Origin: Ampullaceana balthica
Taxonomy: Eukaryota > Mollusca > Gastropoda > Lymnaeidae
Direction of reading: 5' to 3'
Assembly: GCA_944989445.1 (NCBI GenBank)
Contig: CALYLW010001097.1
Location: forward strand, 687,598 to 751,597
DNA length: 64,000 bases
Shown: piece after piece, positions 34,601 through 44,212 of the stretch
Position numbering within the stretch: the first letter of the stretch is position 1
How the letters are laid out: each line of letters starts with the position of its first letter
Translations under genes and position numbers: made by a program
The notes under the pieces: model-generated
The model's database searches: none
What the model was told of the DNA's origin: nothing
The model's input: the letters and a program-made list of their open reading frames with translations, nothing else

Positions 34601-35354
34601 TAATGGTGCTATTGAGTGGAGGTGGTGTGCTATAATGTAATGGTGCTATTGAGTGGAGGAGGTGCGCTATAATGTAATGGTTCTATTGAGTGGAGGGGTT
34701 GTGCTATAATGTAATGGTGCTATTGAGTGAAGGAGGTGTGCTATAATGTAATGGTGCTTTTGTGTGAAGGAGGTGTGCTATAATGTAATGGTGCTATTGT
34801 GTGGAGGAGGTGTGCTATAACGTAATGGTGCTATTGTGTGAAGGAGGTGTGCTATAATGTAATGGTGCTATTGAGTGGAGGAGGTGTGCTATAATGTAAT
34901 GGTGTTGTTGTGTGAAGGAGGTGTGCTATAATGTAATGGTGCTATTGTGTGGAGGAGGTGTGCTATAATGTAATGGTGCTATTGTGTGGAGGTGGTGTGC
35001 TATAATGTAATGGTGCTATTGTGTGGAGGAGGTGTGCTATAATGTAATGGTGCTATTGAGTGGAGGAGGTGTGCTATAATGTAATGGTGCTATTGAATGG
35101 AGGAGGTGTGCTATAATGTAATGGTGCTATTTTGTGGAGGAAGTGTGCTTTAATGTAATGGTGCTATTGTGTGGAGGTGTGCTATAATGTAATGCCGCTA
35201 TTGAATGGAGGAGGTGTGCTATAATGTAATGGTGCTATTTTGTGGAGGAAGTGTGCTATAATGAAATGGTGCTATTGTGTTGAGGATGTGTGCTATAATG
35301 TAATGGTGTGCTATAATGTAATGGTGCTATTGTGTGGAGGAGGTGTGCTATAAG
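31661..35354 (-). repeat. 37-bp satellite repeating the PAQR exon 3 acceptor, ~100 copies
   Basis: On the minus strand each unit reads ATTATAG|CACACCTCCTCC followed by ACTCAATAGCACCATTAC. The real junction is AAATTGCAG|CACACCTCCTCC followed by ACTCCAAATC. So each unit carries the first ~16 bases of exon 3, an AG before them, and the upstream CACTATTA-like intron bases. Most units have TATAG rather than TGCAG at the acceptor position. Units differ by many point changes (GAGG, GAAG, GGGG), implying an older, diversifying array. Confidence 0.95.
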
Positions 35355-35549
35355 TGTTTATAGGTGGAAATCGGGAATCAACCAGGAAAATGACAATTAT
35401 CGTTTTTGTTGTTAAAAATAGTTGACTGACGTGTTAGCAGAACATCACCAAAATTGTGTTAACCTAACAATAACAGGTGGATTTTTGATGATAAATTCCG
35501 AATTCTATATTATAAACTCTATGCTCTATATTCTACACATCCAATACCA

Positions 35550-37812
35550 TTGCCACCAACATTAGTAGATCTACCTCCACTACTTGACAACAAAATAAGT
35601 AGACCTACCTCCAGTACTTGCCACCAACATTAGTAGATCTACCTCCAGTACTTGCCACCAACATTAGTAGATCTACCTCCACTACTTGACAACAAAATAA
35701 GTAGACCTACCTCCAGTACTTGCCACCAACATTAGTAGATCTACCTCCAGTACTTGCCACCAACATTAGTAGATCTACCTCCAGTACTTGACAACAAAAT
35801 AAGTAGACCTACCTCCAGGACTTGCCACCATCATAAGTAGACCTACCTCCAGTACTTGCCACCAACATAAGTAGACCTACCTCCAGTACTTGCCACCAAC
35901 ATGAGTAGACCTACCTCCAGTACTTGCCACCAACATAAGTAGACCTACCTCCAGTACTTGCCACCAACATGAGTAGACCTACCTCCAGTACTTGCCACCA
36001 ACATAAGTAGACCTACCTCCAGTACTTGCCACCAACATAAGTAGACCTACCTCCAGTACTTGCCATCAACATAAGTAGACCTACCTCCAGTACTTGCCAC
36101 CAACATGAGTAGACCTACCTCCAGTACTTGCCACCAACATAAGTAGACCTACCTCCAGTACTTGCCACCAACATGAGTAGACCTACCTCCAGTACTTGCC
36201 ACCAACATAAGTAGACCTACCTCCAGTACTTGCCACCAACATAAGTAGACCTACCTCCAGTACTTGCCACCAACATAAGTAGACCTACCTCCAGTACTTG
36301 CCACCAACATGAGTAGACCTACCTCCAGTACTTGCCACCAACATAAGTAGACCTACCTCCAGTACTTGCCACCAACATAAGTAGACCTACCTCCAGTACT
36401 TGCCACCAACATGAGTAGACCTACCTCCAGTACTTGCCACCAACATAAGTAGACCTACCTCCAGTACTTGCCACCAACATAAGTAGACCTACCTCCAGTA
36501 CTTGCCACCAACATGAGTAGACCTACCTCCAGTACTTGCCACCAACATGAGTAGACCTATCTCCAGTACTTGCCACCAACATGAGTAGACATACCTCCAG
36601 TACTTGCCACCAACATAAGTAGACCTACCTCCAGTACTTGCCACCAACATGAGTAGACATACCTCCAGTACTTGCCACCAACATGAGTAGACATACCTCC
36701 AGTACTTGCCACCAACATGAGTAGACATACCTCCAGTACTTGCCACCACCACCAGTAGACCTACCTCCAGTACTTGCCACCAACATAAGTAGACCTACCT
36801 CCAGTACTTGCCACCAACATGAGTAGACATACCTCCAGTACTTGCCACCAACATGAGTAGACATACCTCCAGTACTTGCCACCAACATGAGTAGACATAC
36901 CTCCAGTACTTGCCACCACCACCAGTAGACCTACCTCCAGTACTTGCCACCAACATAAGTAGACCTACCTCCAGTACTTGCCACCAACATGAGTAGACAT
37001 ACCTCCAGTACTTGCCACCACCACCAGTAGACCTACGTCCAGTACTTGCCACCAACATGAGTAGACATACCTCCAGTACTGGCCACCACCACCAGTAGAC
37101 CTACCTCCAGTACTTGCCACCAACATAAGTAGACCTACCTCCAGTACTTGCCACCAACATAAGTAGACCTACCTCCAGTACTTGCCACCAACATGAGTAG
37201 ACATACCTCCAGTACTTGCCACCAACATGAGTAGACATACCTCCAGTACTTGCCACCAACATGAGTAGACATACCTCCAGTACTTGCCACCACCACCAGT
37301 AGACCTACCTCCAGTACTTGCCACCAACATAAGTAGACCTACCTCCAGTACTTGCCACCAACATGAGTAGACATACCTCCAGTACTTGCCACCAACATAA
37401 GTAGACCTACCTCCAGTACTTGCCACCAACATAAGTAGACCTACCTCCAGTACTTTCCACCGACATAAGTAGACCTACCTCCAGTACTTGTCACCAACAT
37501 GAGTAGACATACCTCCAGTACTTGCCACCAACATGAGTAGACCTACCTCCAGTACTTGCCACCAACATAAGTAGACCTACCTCCAGTACTTGCCACCACC
37601 ATCAGTAGACCTACCTCCAGTACTTGCCACCAACATGAGTAGACCTACCTCCAGTACTTGCCACCAACATGAGTAGACCTACCTCCAGTACTTGCCACCA
37701 ACATGAGTAGACATACCTCCAGTACTGGCCACCAACATTAGTAGACCTACCTCCAGTACTTGCCACCAACATGAGTAGACAAACCTCCAGTACTTGCCAC
37801 CAACATGAGTAG
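35550..37812 (-). repeat. 34-bp satellite repeating the PAQR exon 2 donor, ~67 copies (main block)
   Basis: On the minus strand units read GGCAAGTACTGGAG|GTAGGT and continue CTACTTATGTTGGT. The real exon 2 ends GTAGCAAGCACTGGAG|GTAG. Each unit thus contains exon-derived codons (VASTG) and the donor GTAGGT. The proximal block of the same array is at 42093-42250; an LTR retrotransposon separates the two. Some units read CACCACCACCAG in place of CACCAACATAAG. Unique DNA of ~195 bp (35355-35549) separates this array from the acceptor array. Confidence 0.95.
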
Positions 37813-37817
37813 ACCAA

Positions 37818-38105
37818 TGTAACATCTTCTTTGTGATGTTTTACTTATTAATATATCTTGTAGGCTTTCTCTCAATACATAACCTTGCATTAAATAATCC
37901 CCTCAAGAACTGGTTTCAATAAAACAACTTTAATATCTACACTATACACAGTACATATATAATTTGGGGTTATACAACGTGGAGTTCTCAGCCTCAGGCA
38001 GCCGTCCGCCATTACACACCAGAACTCCCTTAATCCTCCCGCGCTTTCACTCACGTGACCTCTCCGTCATCCAACTCGTGATACACTCGTGATTCACACG
38101 TGACA
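37818..38105 (-). repeat. 3' LTR
   Basis: 288 bp. Differs from the other LTR by point changes and an 11-bp duplication in its ACTCGTGAT region. AATAAA is absent but TTTATTGAAACC is present on the transcribed strand. Confidence 0.9.
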
Positions 38106-38736
38106 TTCACCCCCATCCTTCAAAAAAAATGTGTATGAAATACAACATTTTTAGTCTTCATAAAATCAAATTAATCTACATGTATATTCAAATTTCAAAT
38201 ATTTATCATCAATGGACATTCATTGCCTTACACACAATATCTAGACATAAAGATCAAGGGGAAAAAATCTGTAGGACTTCAACATAGTACTGAACCTGTA
38301 CTGAAAAAATGAAACTGAAATTTTAACACAAATATACTTTTGTGTAAGTAAAAAAATTTAAACAATCAATATTCTTAAAACTAAAATTTAATATATATCC
38401 AGTGGAATTCAAACACTGCTCCTTGTGTATTGTTCAGCGAATAAAAATACCAATATTAATACAGTCTCTGGTTTTATCATTTAGGAATTCACAGACTAAT
38501 ATTAATACAGTCTATGGTTTTATCATTTAGGAATTCACAGAATGTCTTTATTTATTGTAATTCAACTTAATATGTCTGCAACCATATTGTCTTTTCCTTT
38601 AACAGGTTAATGTCAAATTTGTAGTCGGCTAATAGCATAGCCTAGTTCAAAAATAGTCATTCTTCAACTGACGAGTATGAATTCAAATCATTGGGCTTTG
38701 AATGTTTCTTCAGCCTATTAAATGTTCAACAATTCA
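38106..38736. other. LTR element 3' untranslated region
   Basis: AT-rich with a 60-bp near-perfect local duplication (38453-38540, TTTTATCATTTAGGAATTCA). No coding frame. Confidence 0.6.
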
Positions 38737-39540
38737 CTAACCACGACCACGATTATGTCCATTCACAATATCAATTCCAGCATCTTGAATAAGTCGTTTA
38801 GCTTTTGAGATGTCATTTTTGCTTCCAGATAATTCAACAGAATTTCGACCAGATGAGTCACTGTCATTAGAAACCTTTATCTGAAAAGCATTGTCTGTAT
38901 CTATGTCTTTGATTCTGTTTAATACACAACCCATTGTTCTTACAACCCATTGTTCTTACAACCCATTGTTCTTACAACCCATTGTTCTTACAACCCATTG
39001 TTCTTACAACCCATTGTTCTTACAACCCATTGTTCTTACAACCCATTGTTCTTACAACCCATTGTTCTTACAACCCATTGTTCTTACAACCCATTGTTCT
39101 TACAACCCATTGTTCTTACAACCCATTGTTCTTACAACCCATTGTTCTTACAACCCATTGTTCTTACAACCCATTGTTCTTACAACCCATTGTTCTTACA
39201 ACCCATTGTTCTTACAACCCATTGTTCTTACAACCCATTGTTCTTACAACCCATTGTTCTTACAACCCATTGTTCTTACAACCCATTGTTCTTACAACCC
39301 ATTGTTCTTACAACCCATTGTTCTTACAACCCATTGTTCTTACAACCCATTGTTCTTACAACCCATTGTTCTTACAACCCATTGTTCTTACAACCCATTG
39401 TTCTTACAACCCATTGTTCTTCCTACTTCAGATGATTGTACATAAGACGTCTCAGAATGAACAGTACCATCTCTATCTCTGCTACTATGGCCTTCATCCC
39501 TTTTGTCATATACGTGATTGTCAATAGTGGCTTAAGTGTC
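38737..39540 (-). pseudogene. KH-domain-like segment in the LTR element, split by a satellite
   Basis: Downstream of gag, a minus-strand frame reads DKRDEGHSSRDRDGT, then SSEVGRTMG at the array edge. After the 16-bp array it resumes RIKDIDTDNAFQIKV, VELSGSKNDISKAKRLI and ends NRGRG-stop at 38737. This follows the KH order: helix and GxxG loop, then IKV strand, VELSG strand and the terminal KAKRLI helix, like KH modules of DDX43-type proteins. The satellite interrupts at the GxxG loop, so the fold is broken unless the array is spliced out (a GTATTAAACAG acceptor-like site flanks it). This may be a captured host fragment or a second element protein. Confidence 0.6.
38932..39425. repeat. 16-bp satellite, ~31 near-perfect copies
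   Basis: Perfect copies of CCCATTGTTCTTACAA. On the minus strand each unit contains GTAAGAAC, a donor-like hexamer. It sits in the KH-like segment of the LTR element. Confidence 0.95.
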
Positions 39541-39549
39541 TCTAGTTCT

Positions 39550-40983
39550 TTATTGTTCTCGGTTCATCTTTCTCCTATTTCTATCATTCATGTCTTGGTT
39601 TTCATTCTTTCTCCATGGTTGATCAAAATTTCTTATTGGGGTATCAAAACTATATCTGCCTCTCCATGATCTTCTACCTTGATTATAATCTATATATATG
39701 GAATTATGATTATATCTGTCTCTCCATGATTGTCTACTTTGATCATAATCGCTATGTCTGGAATTATGATTATATTTTTCTCTCCATGATTGTCTACCTT
39801 GATCATAATCTCTATGTCTGGAATTATGATTATATTTTTCTTTCCATGCTTGTCTACCTTTGTTTTCAAAGTGATCTTGTCTTGATTTTTCTTCTGTTTT
39901 CTTTCTTATAGGGCTGTCATTGGGTGACACCCTATTTGGTTGTCCTTTATTGTGGTAACACTGTCTCGCCATATGTCCTGGCTTGTTACAGTACCAGCAA
40001 ATAGTTTGTCTGTTGCCTTGGATTGGCAGACTCTGGTTTCTCATTCCTTGTCTTCTTTCTTGGTTTTTAATTTGTATTGCTGCACAAATATCTTGTCTCT
40101 TATCCATTTCCACATTTGGATGAGATTCTTTGAATGTGCGTAATGCATTTGTTAGCTCTGCTTGAGTACGAACTTTCTTATCAGTTAAATATGTGAATAG
40201 AGCTGGTGTTGCATTTTCTAAGAACTTGTCAATTAACACCATGTCTAGTATGGCCTTTGGATTGCTTGTATCTATTGCTGTAAGTTCCAGCCATTTTGTT
40301 AATTTAACTTGTGCTTCATGCACTATGATCTGTGGATCTTTGTCCATCTTGATTCTCATTTCATGAAATTCTTTTCTATAATCATTTTCTGACTTTCCGA
40401 AATGACATAGAAGTGCCTTTTTGACATTTTATATATGTTTTTGTCTTCTTTGGCTTTACTGTTGTAAGCTCCAAATGCTGCTCCAGTTAGTTGAATCATC
40501 AGTTGTGCTGGCCAATCTTCTTCATCATAACCTTTCATGGCCATTATGGATTCAAAATAATCCAGATAAACATCCATTTTTTTCTTTCTGGCTATCATAT
40601 TTTCTAACTTTGATAGTGTCCTTCGGTGCTGACTTTCTATTTGTGTCATTACCAGGATTGTGGCCTCTACTCTCTAAATCAATTTGTAGTTTTAACTTGT
40701 CAATTTGAAGTTGTTCAAGTTCTCTTCTTGCAGCTCTTTCTTCTCTTTCAATTATTTGTTTTTGCCTCTCTTCTTCTTTGGCTATTTTTCGCATCTCTTC
40801 TTCTCTGGCTATTTTAAGCTTCTCTTTTTCTTCAGCAATTTTTTGCCTTTCTTTTTCTTCAGCTATTCTTAGCTTCTCTTCTTCTTTAGCTACCTTGACT
40901 TTCTCTTCAATAAAGTCTTTCATTTCTTTTCCACTTAGTCCAATCTCTTTAGCTATGGCAGTGAATTCTTTGAAGTAATCCAT
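39550..40983 (-). pseudogene. Gag-like protein of the LTR element, two frameshifts
   Basis: Start chosen at MDYFKEF (40983). An N-terminal highly charged coiled-coil region of ~100 residues (KEEEKLRIAEEKERQKIAEE type) is followed by a capsid-like part (MDVYLDYFE, EEDWPAQLMIQLTGAAF). Then comes a zinc knuckle, CWYCNKPGHMARQCYH (CCHC). The C-terminal part has four ~20-residue repeats around RQSWREKYNHNS. Frames change near 40600 and 40358, so the copy is broken. It matches gag polyproteins of Ty3-like elements in domain order. Confidence 0.8.
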
Positions 40984-41815
40984 GTTTAGTTTTATGGAAT
41001 AATATGAGTCAAGCAATTCGGTAAGGAATGTAGGTATTTATTTATTAAGGTATAAGTCCTCCAAATGAAAAAATCTAGAATTCAAAATACGTTAATTCCA
41101 AATAAGTGATATAATTAAACCATTAAATTTGATTTTGACAAAATGAGGCAACAAAGCATCATCACACGGGATCTTCAGTATACTTTATATATACGCTCCC
41201 TCAGATTGACAAAACACATCCGATGGTCCAAAGTTTTGAAAAAAAATAGGTCACTTAGTCAAATTTTCAATTTCCGATTTTTAGTAGGGTAGTTTTTAGA
41301 CACATTAGTTCACTCCATTATTCCAAAATTGCAATTATCACACTTTTCAAACAATGAATGAATAAAAATGTCCGTTCCTTGATTTATAATTCACACTGAC
41401 ACAGTTGTTAATAGTCCATAGCTTCTCAAGTTCAAGGTTTCGTTTACAAATATTTCCTGGAATCAACCAGCACCAGTGAGCTTGCTGGCGTATATCTGTT
41501 TACTGTGTGTCAACACACTGTCGACAGTGTGACTGTAAGGTTAGAACCAACTAGGCTGACCTAGTTTTATACAGTGCATGCAGTGGTCACGTGCGTTTAA
41601 GCCGCCATATTGAAATACTTAAAATATTCCTTCAATCTTCAAAAGTTTACACACGGCATTTAATATTCACAAAATACGATAGCTGCTAATATTTCTTCTT
41701 TTAATGAATACTTCCCTTTTGTGAATCCACAAAATAATTGTCACTTCCACGAATAACTCCTTCTTGTACTGTGTTCACTTAGGACTAATGGTAATCACTT
41801 TTACTTTGACACCAA
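40984..41815. other. LTR element 5' leader
   Basis: About 830 bp between gag and the 5' LTR. It includes the candidate primer-binding site next to 41815. No open frame or domain seen. Confidence 0.6.
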
Positions 41816-42092
41816 TGTAATATCTTTTTTATGATGTTTTACTTATTAATATATCTTGTAGGCGTTCTCTCAATACATAACCTTGCATACAATAATCCTC
41901 TGAAGAACTGGTTTCAATAAAACAACTTTAATATCTACACTATACACAATACATATATAATTTGAGGTTATACAACGTGGAGTTCTCAGCCTCAGGCAGC
42001 CGTCCGCCATTACACACCAGAATTCCCTTACTCCTCCCGCGCTTTCACTCACGTGAACTCTCCGTCATCCAACTCGTGATTCACACGTGACA
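41816..42092 (-). repeat. 5' LTR
   Basis: 277 bp. Contains an inverted CACGTG-type motif near its start and a TTTTATTGAAACC stretch. Counterpart of 37818-38105. Confidence 0.9.
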
Positions 42093-42250
42093 ACCTACCT
42101 CCAGTACTTGCCCCCACCATCAGTAGACCTATCTCCAGTACTTGCCACCAACATAAGTGGACCTACCTCCAGTACTTGCCACCAACATAAGTTGACCTAC
42201 CTCCAGTACTTGCCACCAACATAAGTTGACCTACCTCCAGTGCTTGCTAC
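42093..42250 (-). repeat. 34-bp donor array, proximal block, ~5 copies
   Basis: This block starts inside exon 2: the last 16 exon bases are the first unit's left half. On the minus strand the first two intronic units keep the exon's GGTCAACTT variant, while distal units read GGTCTACTT. That supports origin from the exon end outward. Confidence 0.95.
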
Positions 42251-42403
42251 CAAGTTGACCAAGCTACACACACCGTAGCCCAGGACAGGCCAAGATGTCT
42301 TGTCACTGAGATTCCCTCCTCCATTGAAGAACAACAAGAGCCGTATCAAAACAAGAAGGAAGCCGCCCAGGTGTGTCCAGACATTGACCGTTTCATTGTG
42401 GAG
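42235..42403 (-). CDS. PAQR: PAQR receptor, exon 2 (residues 65-120, part of 121)
   Basis: The acceptor GTTTTCCGTCAG precedes CTC CAC AAT GAA. The donor is ACTGGAG|GTAGGTC, leaving phase 1. An alternative donor 16 nt earlier (TTG|GTAGCA) was rejected because it puts exon 3 out of frame. The exon encodes LHNETVNVWTHL, the most diagnostic PAQR signature, and the first membrane segment (GGFLLVLIRLLLFF). It then gives a loop and a second hydrophobic stretch (LGYGVCSLVNLVASTG). Spacing between YRP in exon 1 and HNET here fits the family exactly when exons 1 and 2 are joined. Confidence 0.9.
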
Positions 42404-42418
42404 CTGACGGAAAACATA

Positions 42419-42790
42419 ATTACACATCAACACGAGACACACATCAAAACCCAACACACATCAACACACGGCATACAACAACATACGACACAAATTAACA
42501 TACGACACACACGACATACGCGAAACACATCAACACAGGACACACATCAACGCAAGACACAAAACAACACAGGACACACATCGACACTAAACAAACACCG
42601 ACACACGGCACACATCAACACAAGACACACGACACACATCAACACACGAAACACATCAACACACGACACACATCAACACACGAAACACATCAACACACGA
42701 CACACATCAAAACACGGCCCACATTAACACGCGACACATATCAACACATGACACATATCAACAAATATCAACACAGGACACATATCAACA
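42419..42790. repeat. ACACATCAACACACGA-type degenerate repeat
   Basis: Irregular ~17-18 bp units rich in CAACAC and GACACA. It begins about 15 nt upstream of the exon 2 acceptor, in intron 1. Confidence 0.85.
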
Positions 42791-42896
42791 CTTTATATCG
42801 TAAAGTTATATCTTGAAACACATTTTATATCGTAAGTCTATTAAGATATGTCCTAGAACATCTAATCAAACAAATAGTGCATCATGTTAAAGTAAC

Positions 42897-43245
42897 ATTG
42901 ATTGAGGCCTACCTTAATGGGATCATGTTAAAGTAACATAGATTGGAACATACATTAATGGGATCATGTTAAAGTAACACAGATTGGAACATACCTTAAT
43001 GGGATCATGTTACAGTAACATAAATTGAAGCCTACCTTTATTGGGATCATGTTGCAGTAACATGCATTGAAGCCTACCTTTATTGGGATCATGTTGCAGT
43101 ACCATACATTGAAGCCTACCTTTATTGGGATCATGTTGCAGTACCATACATTGAAGCCTACCTTTATTGGGATCATGTTGCAGTACCATACATTGAAGCC
43201 TACCTTTATTGGGATCATGTTGCAGTACCATACATTGAAGCCTAC
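42897..43245 (-). repeat. 42-bp array repeating the PAQR exon 1 donor, ~8 copies
   Basis: On the minus strand units read CAATAAAG|GTAGGCTTCAA. Exon 1 ends CACCATTAAG|GTAGGC. The distal (left) copies read CATTAAG|GTAGG, closest to the exon. Because 42 is a multiple of 3, the frame stays open through the copies: each adds 14 residues (VGFNVWYCNMIPIK). Two or three distal units have point changes in the GTAGG (for example GTATG). Confidence 0.95.
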
Positions 43246-43437
43246 CTTAATGGTGCTGTAAAGGTAATAATTCCACGGCAGCCCTACGGGTCTGTAGCCA
43301 GTGTGGATGTACGGTTCCTTGAGCAGCTCTGGCATGTCATCCACAGTCAACAGTTCCACCTGCCTTGTAACGCTACCGTATCCGGCATCGGACCGGCCCT
43401 TTGGGACTAGCGCTTCTCGTATGTGGGCCTGCGCCAT
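43246..43437 (-). CDS. PAQR: PAQR receptor, exon 1 (residues 1-64)
   Basis: The start ATG at 43437 is in good context (GTGAAATGGCG), with the 24-bp array just upstream. The N-terminus (MAQAHIREALVPKGRSD) is cytosolic-looking. LLTVDDMPELLKEPYIHTGY then RPVGLPWNYYLYS follow, matching the conserved juxtamembrane block of membrane progestin receptors (the GYRP block). The donor is ATTAAG|GTAGGC in phase 0. Distal repeated donors could extend the exon in 14-residue steps without a stop for about six copies. Confidence 0.9.
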
Positions 43438-43471
43438 TTCACCAACTTAACGTCCGCTAGAAGACTAGAAG

Positions 43472-43868
43472 CGAGCAGAGATGTGGGTTAGTGAGACTGT
43501 AGAGATGTGGGTTAGTGAGACTGTAGAGATGTGGGTTAGTGAGACTGTAGAGATGTGGGTTAGTGAGACTGTAGAGATGTGGGTTAGTGAGACTGTAGAG
43601 ATGTGGGTTAGTGAGACTGTAGAAATGTGGGTTGGTGAGACTGTAGAGATGTGGGTTAGTGAGACTGTAGAGATGTGGGTTAGTGAGACTGTAGAGATGT
43701 GGGTTAGTGAGACTGTAGAGATGTGGGTTAGTGAGACTGTAGAGATGTGGGTTAGTGAGACTGTAGAGATGTGAGTTAGTGAGACTGTAGAGATGTGGGT
43801 TAGTGAGACTGTAGAGATGTGAGTTAGTGAGACTGTAGAGATGTGGTTAGTGAGACTGTAGAGATGTG
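43472..43868 (-). repeat. 24-bp array with branch-point/acceptor-like units, ~16 copies
   Basis: On the minus strand each unit reads CTCACTAACCCACATCTC then TACAG: a CTAAC branch-point match, a pyrimidine-rich stretch and a terminal CAG. The array ends ~35 bp upstream of the PAQR start codon, next to CTCTGCTCGCTTCTAG, a plausible acceptor of a 5' UTR intron. On the + strand the frame is open but looks non-coding. Confidence 0.9.
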
Positions 43869-43879
43869 GGTTATTCCCA

Positions 43880-43995
43880 GCCAGCCATGGTGGGTTCTTG
43901 GCCCCTGGACAAATCCCTGCCTTAAACGAGATTCGAACCCGTCGTGACCATCGTTACACCAGCCGTGGTCTTTGCTTGTTTACTGGCATGTATTT
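43880..43995 (-). mobile_element. tRNA-derived SINE (candidate)
   Basis: The minus strand has a B-box GGGTTCGAATCTCG and, ~35 nt upstream, an A-box-like TGGTGTAACGATGG. A tail reads AGGCAGGGATTTGTCCAGGG. No cloverleaf could be drawn, so a functional tRNA is unlikely. Confidence 0.65.
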
Positions 43996-44096
43996 GCTAC
44001 TGCGTCCAGTGATGCTACGGCCGAACACATAACAAATGTTACGAAAGTAGACACAATGTCAAGGACGTCTCAACTCAAAGCCTTCAGCAGACGAAG

Positions 44097-44212
44097 ACAT
44101 GACAACATTGTTTGACCATCTATATGGGGGCTCCTATGACAACATTGTGTGACCATCTATATGGGGGCTCCCATGACAACATTGTGTGACCATCTATATG
44201 GGGGCTCCCATA
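44097..44212. repeat. 37-bp tandem repeat, 3 copies
   Basis: Units contain GACAACATTGTGTGACCATC and ATATGGGGGCTCC. Confidence 0.9.

Larger units (their letters stand above)
37818..42092 (-). mobile_element. Gag-only LTR retrotransposon (4.3 kb) in PAQR intron 2
   Basis: Two LTRs (37818-38105 and 41816-42092; ~90% identical by eye, one 11-bp internal duplication) begin TGTCACGTG and end TTACA on the minus strand. A primer-binding-like TGGTGTCAAAGT follows the 5' LTR. A polypurine tract GAAGGATGGGGGTGAA precedes the 3' LTR. Flanking 5-bp duplications are TAGGT/TTGGT (one mismatch). The interior has a gag-like gene and a KH-like segment but no protease, RT, RNase H or integrase, so it must be mobilised in trans. 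The family is probably Ty3/gypsy-like, which is inference. Confidence 0.9.
19226..43437 (-). other. PAQR: PAQR-family receptor gene span: 4 coding exons, 392 codons
   Basis: Exons at 43437-43246, 42403-42235, 31670-31441 and 19813-19226 join in frame (phases 0, 1, 0) to 1179 nt including the stop. Introns are 842 bp, 10,564 bp and 11,627 bp. The product is a multi-pass membrane receptor of the progestin/adipoQ family. It is closest in motif to membrane progestin receptors (PAQR5/7/8): EPYIHTGYRP, HNETVNVWTHL, FDYMGV and GHGHQIFH are all present. Members bind steroids or act as zinc-dependent ceramidase-like hydrolases. The expected zinc-ligand set (His 66, Asp 139, His 274 and His 278 by my numbering) is intact. 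Nearly all intronic length is satellites and transposons. Confidence 0.9.

Noticed and set aside
42251..42403. Exon 2 of PAQR ending at TTG|GTAGCA
   Set aside because: It would join exon 3 in the wrong frame. The donor 16 nt downstream (GGAG|GTAGGT) restores the family's AHLLHSKS sequence.
43880..43995. Functional tRNA gene
   Set aside because: B-box is good but no cloverleaf or acceptor stem can be paired; fits a tRNA-derived SINE better.
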